A stretch of 64,000 bases of DNA, taken from the NCBI GenBank assembly GCA_032164245.1, contig JAVMKO010000001.1:82519892-82583891 (forward strand), read 5' to 3'. Source of the DNA: Sternotherus odoratus (lineage: Eukaryota; Chordata; Testudines; Kinosternidae). A program made the position numbers and the translations under genes. The notes under the pieces are model-generated. The model did not search any database. It was not told the origin of the DNA and worked only from the letters and a program-made list of their open reading frames with translations. Of this stretch, positions 57,836 through 64,000 are shown piece by piece. The stretch's first letter is position 1. Each line of letters opens with the position of its first letter.

Positions 57836-58951
57836 TGTGACACCCTGATACCCCAGTATTCACCACTGTTATGTAAGTAGGATATGTTTTGTACAAAGTA
57901 TGTCTTGTGGACTCTCATTCTGAATGGCTTGATCTGCGAGACATGAATATCTCATGGGATTGTGTGTTATCGTTGCATGTGAAGTTTGGATATGGGTGTG
58001 TTATTGAAACATGTTGTGGGGCTCAAAGCAATCCACAAGCAGCCTTTCAGGTACAACAGTAAAAAGGCCAAGCAATGTGGATGGCTTATTGAGAAACAGC
58101 ACACAAGCATGAGAATTACCCCAGGAACTGTGTACAATAGAAACCTCTCGGCGATCGCACAACACAGTGGGAACTGTTTGACCCAAGTCACAGCAAAAGA
58201 GCTTTCCAACAAATGAGAAGAAGATATAAAAGGGGGACAATGACATCCTAGGAGGGGACCTCACTCTCCCCGCAACAACATGCCTGGAAACACCTGAGGG
58301 GCAAGGACTGAACTGTGGGAAGTGATGGTCCCAGGCTGGAAGGATCTTTGGCCAGTGTATGAAAACCTGGGAAAGTCAAGGCAACTTGTGCCTTAAGAGT
58401 TTGCTAGCCTGTTTATCACTCAAGGTGAGAATTTGCTAATTTATAGCCTGCCTATCTGGTGTGTTATGCTCCCTTTGTGTTTTTTTTTTGTTTATTTACT
58501 AAGGTAATCTGCTTTGATCTGTTTGCTATCACTTATAGTACCTTAAAACCATGCCTTCATAGTTAATAAACTTGTTTTTGTTTTCTCTAAACCGGTTTGT
58601 GAAATTCATAACTGGGGCAAGAAGCTGGGCATATCTTCCTCCACACTGAGGGAGGGAGTGAATTTCATGAGCTTACGCTGTATAGTTTTCGGTGCAGCTC
58701 AAGACAATACAATTTTGAGTTTGCACTTGAGCGCTGGGCAATTCCCTAGCTGATTCTTCCCAGGCAGAGCTGATTTCTGTGTCTGTATCTTTCTGCAGCT
58801 CGGCATGTCCCTTACCGGTGTAGTGCTGGAGAAGGCTTGAGGGCTTGGCTCAGCAGTGCAGGGTGAGGGACCCCAGACTGATGGAATGGGCAGGCTCAGT
58901 GGTATCTGGGTACATCAGGTGGCACCCCAGAGTGGGAGGCAACCAGTCACA
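57836..58951 (+). repeat. Solo LTR of an endogenous retrovirus, about 1.1 kb
   Basis: The block begins 'tgtgacaccctgatacccca' and ends 'gaggcaaccagtcaca', so its ends TGTGAC and GTCACA are perfect 6-bp inverses, as LTR termini require. A TATA box 'tataaaag' lies at 58225-58232 and an 'aataaa' signal at 58565-58570, about 340 bases apart, giving a U3-R-U5 layout. The U5-side words 'aaccggtttgtgaaattcat' and 'gagcttacgctgtatagttt' are familiar from turtle LTRs. No internal retroviral gene lies next to it. A target duplication could not be found at the edges (left 'gttgt', right 'aagca'). Confidence 0.65.
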
Positions 58952-60167
58952 AAGCAGTCAGTAGGCCAACTGGCACATTGCACACAGCACACCAGTGGGG
59001 GAGAGGTCAACTCCTGGTGAGGACACCAAGATCTGTATTCTTACAAAAGGTACTATGGGATCTTTAATGTGCACACACCAGGCCCAATGAGATTTTGGTG
59101 ATTTAAGATTTCAGCTGAAGGCCTTCCCGCCCTGCATAGCCCCAGTACAGAAATCAGTATTTAGGTACAGTAAACCGGATGCTTTGAACACTGGTAACCT
59201 TAGCTGCAGCACACAGTGCATGGTATGTATGTGCGTTATTTTGTAACGCTCCATGCCTCAGGGTGTTTCAGGCAGGAAGCTAAAAGATGAAGTGCTTTCA
59301 ACCCAATGACAGTCCCTTGGAAATTCACAGCGTGCTGTGCCTTATTGCTTTTCTGAAAAGAAGACTTTTCTTTTCTTCTTTTAAAGTGAGAATGTGGAGT
59401 TAGTAAAAGGTGTCAGGTTGTCAGACTGACAACTCTGGAAACTGAAGTTCTGTCTGTTTATATTAAGCATTTCTAAAGCACCCATCACTGTAGTTTCTGG
59501 GCATCTTTTCCCTAGAAAATGTGTTTGAGGGAGAACATGCTCTTCATGAGACCTGTTAACTAACAGGTTGTTAAACATGACTCTCCAGTCAGTGTAGACA
59601 CAAAAGAGTCATGTTTATCATCTCACCTGACACAATTTATCCACAGCCAGCTGCCATAGTATATAATTGGTCCTTGTCTGCATAGACTGCAAAGCTGTGT
59701 TAAAATGACAGTTAACACAACTTCTAATACAGCCTAATGTTCTATCCACTTCTTTCTTGTCTGGTCCTTATATAAGGCCAGGGAAAGAGCTCACTACTCC
59801 TATTGAGGAAAAGGGGAACATGCTGCCATAGAGAGCTTCATTTGCATAGGCTACCTCCCCACAATTCCTCTTGTAATAGTTGGAGATTCACCATACCTAA
59901 ACATTAATTTGGGTTTTGGGCTCCAACAAAGGCTCCCGGAGGACAGAGAACTTATTTCCAAGCATCTAGAGTCTTTCCTAAGGGTCCTAAGTGCTCCTGG
60001 CTCCCCATCTGTGGTGTGAGAGACTGTGCAGAGGACACCAGCAAAACTGACTGGACTCTGAGGAGGTCCTACATACCTAGCACCTTCATAAAATTAAATC
60101 ACTAAGCTGGTGGTTCTACAAGGCAAGCAGCTCCACTGGGACTGGAGGCAGACCTGCAAAGAGACAT
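58952..60167. other. No gene recognised
   Basis: Unique-looking sequence; 59050-59130 contains a short repeat-like phrase ('atgggatctttaatgtgcac'). No exon, RNA gene or transposon end supported. Confidence 0.45.
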
Positions 60168-60430
60168 GGGGTATATGTCTACACTGCAGCTGGCACTGTA
60201 AACCCCTGTTTGGGTAGACAGATTTGTGCTAATTCTGCTCAAGCTAGTGTGCTAAAAATAGCAAGATAGATATGGCAGGGAGGTGGCTCAGGCTAGTCAC
60301 CTGAGTCCAAGCCTGCCAAATCCCCTGGGGCTAAGGTTGGCTGGCTAGCCCACACTGCTATCACCCACACTGCTATTTTTAGCATGCTAGTTCAAGCAGC
60401 TGACGCCCTTTTGCAGTGTAGACGCACCTG
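60168..60430. mobile_element. MITE with TGTCTACACTGCA ends, family C/E
   Basis: The left end 'gggtatatgtctacactgca' and the reverse complement of the right end 'caggtgcgtctacactgcaa' are inverted. A second, subterminal inverted pair is 'gtgctaaaaatagcaag' / 'ctatttttagcatgctag'. Non-coding. Confidence 0.72.
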
Positions 60431-60861
60431 AATTCATCTATTGCTAATCACTGAGCCAAACCATGTGAGCGGATTTGCTAGATGGGTGAGGTGCTGCAGC
60501 AAAGGGACATTCTCCCTGGCAGGTGGGAAGGGAGTTACAGGGACTTCTACCAAGGTTACCAAGAAGCGGGGCGGGAGAGTAGCATTATGATTTATTTGCA
60601 TAGATATGCTGCTGCTGTGTTTTCCCAGGTTTAGGACTGTGTTCTCTTTCCCCTCATGAAAATGTCCCTGTTTGTACACAGTCTCAGAGTGCTTGTGAGT
60701 GGGGAAGTTCTGCCTCTTAACTGCATCAAGGAAGGGGGTGTTTAATTTTCCCAGGTTCTGCACAGGGGCTTGAGTTGGTTTTGTTATTTCACAGGTGGGA
60801 TCCTACTGAAGCCAGCTCTCTCTGCTGTTGTTAACCACCGGGCAGAAGGCTCACATGTAGA
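60431..60861. other. No gene recognised
   Basis: A 109-codon minus frame (60763-60434) is open but has no recognisable domain. Confidence 0.45.
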
Positions 60862-60998
60862 CTGTGAACTCTTGAGTGCGAGGAGCATCTTTTAGTTCTG
60901 TGTCTGTGCAGCACCTAGCTCAATGGGGTGCCGTGCTGGCCTGTGACTGGGGCACTTGGCACTACTGCAACACAAACAATACTAATAATAATGGTGAC
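60862..60998 (+). repeat. Ancient L2/MIR-type tail
   Basis: 'tgtctgtgcagcacctagct', 'caatggggtgccgtgctggc' and 'aatactaataataatgg' repeat the tail family of 2395-2492 and 14154-14241. Confidence 0.65.
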
Positions 60999-62302
60999 AC
61001 CCTCAGATCACTGTCTTTTATTCAGGAAACTGTTATCTCACACACACACCACTGCTGCTCCTCTGCGTGAGAGGCGTGTGATATACAAAGCGACTCTACG
61101 ATTCATGGAGTTCTGCATCTAATTATGGATTCAAATCGGAGTCATGAACCAGCAGTCCCAACAGCTTCAACTTCTTTGACCAAACATCTCTAGCAAAACT
61201 TTTTAAATGATGGCAACCATACCTGGGCTCCAGCTAAAGCAAAACTAAGTGGCTGCGGCGAAGGGCAACCCAGAAGAAGGACATAAACACATGCCCTTCC
61301 TTCCCCCCCCCCCACATGCTCCCTTCTCCAAATCCTTAGGCCGACCAGTCCTATACCTAGTGACGGGGGGGGGGGGGGGCAGGGCAGACTATTAAATGGC
61401 TATTGTTTCTCGGATCTCTCCCCACACCCCAAATGCTACCGCCAGCTCTATAATTCAGAATCGACTCAGGCACTTCACTCTCGACGGGTCTTTAATCATT
61501 CTCTCTTTGATATAACAACCACTTCAATAGCGGCATGTCTTTGTAATAACATCTGACCAAGTGCCTCCATACACCTGTCTGTGCTGTTATAGGTGGTCAA
61601 TACCATCCGATCTCATATAATCTCTATTGTTCCCACCCTGTGATCTATTTACTACTTGAACTTTTAGCACATTATGCACAAAACATAACAGCTCACTTAA
61701 ACACGGCAGGGCTTTCAGTCACCAACTTCCTATACAAATCAATCACCTAATGAAAAAAGAGGAATGAAAAATATTCAGGACCACGTTCTTGCTTTTCAAA
61801 CGCAAATATTTGCCTCGCGAGCTGCCTTCTTTGTGACTATTTAAGTCCTGTCCCATCTCGTGGGCTTTGATGTGTTTCTTCATTATGGTTTGGGGACATT
61901 TTTTCAACCCAAAACCCGGTGCTCATTCAATAATGCTGTTCAATTCTTAGCTGACACTTCAAGAGAATCGTAAAAATCGTAGTGGATGGACATGAAAATA
62001 AAAAAGAAATAAAGGAGAGGATGGAGTTGTCAGCAGTAAATAGCAAATAACCCCAAAGCATTCTCTTATTTTTATTTGTTCTTTGCAGTTCTTTACAAGA
62101 GAACTGGATGACTCAACCGGTTGATAACAGTCAAAGGAGTCTTTCATCTCTAGCCAGACCCAGGATACTAGTTACTAAAAATTGTTACAACCGGATGCTT
62201 AGGTGGTGGCTGTGAACTGGTGTTAGTCCTGATATCCCACATCACAAAATCTATCACAGTAACGGTGAGCATCTTACATGGCATTATTAAAAGGGAAGCC
62301 AT
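60999..62302. other. No gene recognised; homopolymer runs
   Basis: A run of 11 C (61303-61313) and a run of 15 G (61365-61379) are present. 61440-62100 is AT-rich and unique-looking. No exon seen. Confidence 0.45.
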
Positions 62303-62600
62303 GGCCCCTAGTGGGTAGGACACCAGACCAGACTCAGGAGACCTAGGTTCACTTCTTTCTTGTACCACTTGTTTGTTGGATGACCCTGAGCAAGTCACTT
62401 CACAGTGTCCCAACCTGTAAAACAGAGCTAATCATACCAACCTCCTTTGTAAAGCACATTGAGATCTACAGACTAAGAGCTAAGTATTATTATTTGTATT
62501 GGAATAGCACCTGAAGACCCCCACCAAGATCACACCTCACAGTGCTAAGTCCTGAACAAGCACACACTAAAAGACAGGTCATGTCCTGAATCTCTTATCA
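62303..62600 (+). repeat. tRNA-derived CORE-SINE, nearly complete, plus adjoining SINE tail
   Basis: 62303-62365 is a tRNA-like head ('gtgggtaggacaccagacca', B-box 'aggttcacttc'). It is followed by 'gaccctgagcaagtcacttc', 'caacctgtaaaacagagcta', 'cctcctttgtaaagcacatt' and the end 'agtattattatt'. This is the full MIR-like order. From 62490 a further tail-family segment ('tttgtattggaatagcacct') runs to about 62600 on the opposite reading. Both Pol III boxes are diverged, so it is inactive. Confidence 0.75.
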
Positions 62601-62692
62601 TCTAAACAGACAAGGCACAAAATGGGAGAAAGGAAGAATTAATATTCTCATTATTCAGATAGGGAATTTAGAGGTTAAGGCCTTGGAAATTA

Positions 62693-62897
62693 GGTCGGTA
62701 TAACTATGTCACTCAGGGGTGTGAAAAATCCACACCTCCTGAGCTACACAGTTAAACTCACCTAACCCCCAGTGTACACAGTGCTGGGTCGATGGGAGAA
62801 TTCTCCTGCTGAATTAGCTACTGCCTCTCAGGGAGGTGGATCGTCTACTCCGCTGGGAGCACACCGCTGTAGTATTTTAAGTGTAGACAAGCCCTAA
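62693..62897. mobile_element. MITE, family F, right end preserved
   Basis: The right end 'taagtgtagacaagcccta' is the inverse of a TAGGGCTTGTCTACACTT terminus. The interior includes 'taggtcggtataactatgtc', 'actcaggggtgtgaaaaatc' and an internal inverted CACACC/GGTGTG segment. The left terminus is missing before 62693. Confidence 0.68.
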
Positions 62898-64000
62898 GTG
62901 ACCTAGCCAAGGTCTGTCTCTCTCTCACACACACAACCAAGCACTCATAAGTTAGGAAATGCCAGAATTACGGTTGTCTGGGCTGCCTTAGCTCCCTTGT
63001 ATGTCTGCATTATGAGAGAGTCTTGAGTTACATAATCACCGAATATTTTCCCCCACAAGACCCTTGCCTTAATTTGGTAAACTAAGCTATTTGCTTCTAT
63101 TTTTAATGTCATCTCAGGTATGTCTACAACTTACCTACCACCACATACACACAGATACCACAGTCATGAGCAAGGATTGAATCCAATACCTTCAGCACTG
63201 AAAAGACAGGCTTCTACCACATCAGGGTAAAGAGCTCCTGTAACTGTGAAAAAGTAGCAGGCTGCATTGTCTCAGGAACCAGCACTTAGAGAGACACATG
63301 GCCACCTGAATTAGAGTGTTATAGGGAACATCCTCTCCTTGAAGTTGTGCCTCCATCTTTACAGTTTCCTCCCCCGTGCCCTTATCTCACAGTGAGTTCT
63401 CTAGAGACTGCAGCAATGGTGATGGGAAGAGCGGTGATGGGAAGAAGAGGCATTAACAACATCAGCCACAAAGACCTCTTCCAGGGGTAGCTCCCTGAGG
63501 TAGAACAAGCAATACATCAGCTAGAGAACAAACCATGAGCAGGAACTTACCATAAACCTAATGATATAATTAGGACTGGTCCAAAGTATGACAAACTTTG
63601 GATAAAAGTAATGTTTTCATTACTCCTTGCTTTCCTCTCACGTATGGCCTGATCCAAAGAACATTAAAGTCAATGGGATTTCATCTGACTTCATTTGGCT
63701 TTGGATCAGGTTACCAAACCTTGTCATACGGTATTATCAATGCAGAACTGCTGCCACATTATATCCCAAATGCCATGTGTGCGGGTAATGATCACGGTAC
63801 GTACATCTTGCAATCCATTTAAGAAGAACGTAACATCATCTTAATGAGCCTGAAACTACTTTTTCCCTTGCTGGTTAGGTTCTTATTGCTATCTTAATTC
63901 CTGGAGATTTTGTTTCACTTTCCGTAAGTCATCTCTTCAATCTTTATAATTAAGCCTCATTTAAATATTCCGGCCACTTTCGTGAACTAATTATAGTAAA
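62898..64000. other. No gene recognised; candidate conserved block at 63820-64000
   Basis: 63121-63140 has a lone 'caggtatgtctacaactt' resembling a MITE end without partner. 63165-63225 may be a tRNA-like SINE fragment. 63820-64000 is AT-rich, repeat-free and carries several homeodomain-type words ('cttaattcc', 'ataattaagc', 'actaattatag'). Confidence 0.4.

Noticed and set aside
1..64000. CRISPR arrays, operons, ribosome binding sites, prophage or plasmid features
   Set aside because: The window is clearly vertebrate nuclear DNA; no regularly spaced direct repeats or gene-dense strand blocks occur.

Overview
The window looks like a piece of a large vertebrate nuclear genome, most likely a turtle and probably a cryptodire. 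The evidence is its repeat content: CR1 LINE 3' ends in both orientations (9.7, 26.7, 26.9, 47.3, 54.1 and 57.0 kb), a tRNA-type SINE with a CR1-like tail (32.3 kb, the tortoise Pol III/SINE architecture), Penelope-like retroelement relics ending in a GIY-YIG domain (34.9-35.9 and 46.6-47.3 kb), many short DNA transposons whose ends carry a 'TCTACACT' core, pogo/Tigger-like elements flanked by TA, and solo-LTR-like sequences. A crocodilian is the main alternative. Nothing bacterial, phage-like or plasmid-like is present.

I recognise no protein-coding exon of a host gene, no tRNA, rRNA or microRNA gene, and no promoter. The open frames are mostly chance frames in non-coding DNA, frames inside GC-rich non-autonomous transposons, or decayed transposon genes. 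The window therefore reads as intergenic or deep intronic. The unannotated intervals are described below as such, and a few of them (1.6, 18.4, 29.0, 36.9, 55.2 and 63.9 kb) look repeat-free and rich in homeodomain-type AT motifs, so they are candidate conserved non-coding elements.

Layout: 0-11.6 kb holds a composite tRNA-like repeat, an ancient SINE, a LINE tail, two GC-rich Tigger-like elements, a hAT element with perfect 8-bp target duplications, a Myb/SANT relic, a CR1 and a MITE. 14-17.6 kb has an LTR-like block interrupted by another repeat, and a Tigger element. 20.4-22.15 kb is a decayed DNA transposon with a Myb/SANT-type gene relic and a 128-bp-arm foldback next to it. 24-27.4 kb has MIR and a CR1 inserted at a CR1 tail. 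32-36.6 kb has a SINE, a Penelope relic and a MITE. 40.7-43.2 kb is a dense cluster of six small elements ending in a palindrome. 46.3-53.2 kb has a Penelope relic flanked by repeated ends, CR1, an LTR, a second hAT copy, MIR, a MITE and a 97%-identical foldback. 54-63 kb has CR1 tails, a long solo LTR, MITEs and SINEs.

The most unusual structures are the two long foldbacks (21033-21395 and 52448-52830), the shorter palindrome at 42966-43154, the pair of hAT copies that share an internal hairpin, and the possible pseudo-LTR arrangement of the Penelope relic at 46.6-47.3 kb. Family names rest on recognition of repeat sequence and short protein motifs; no database search was run.
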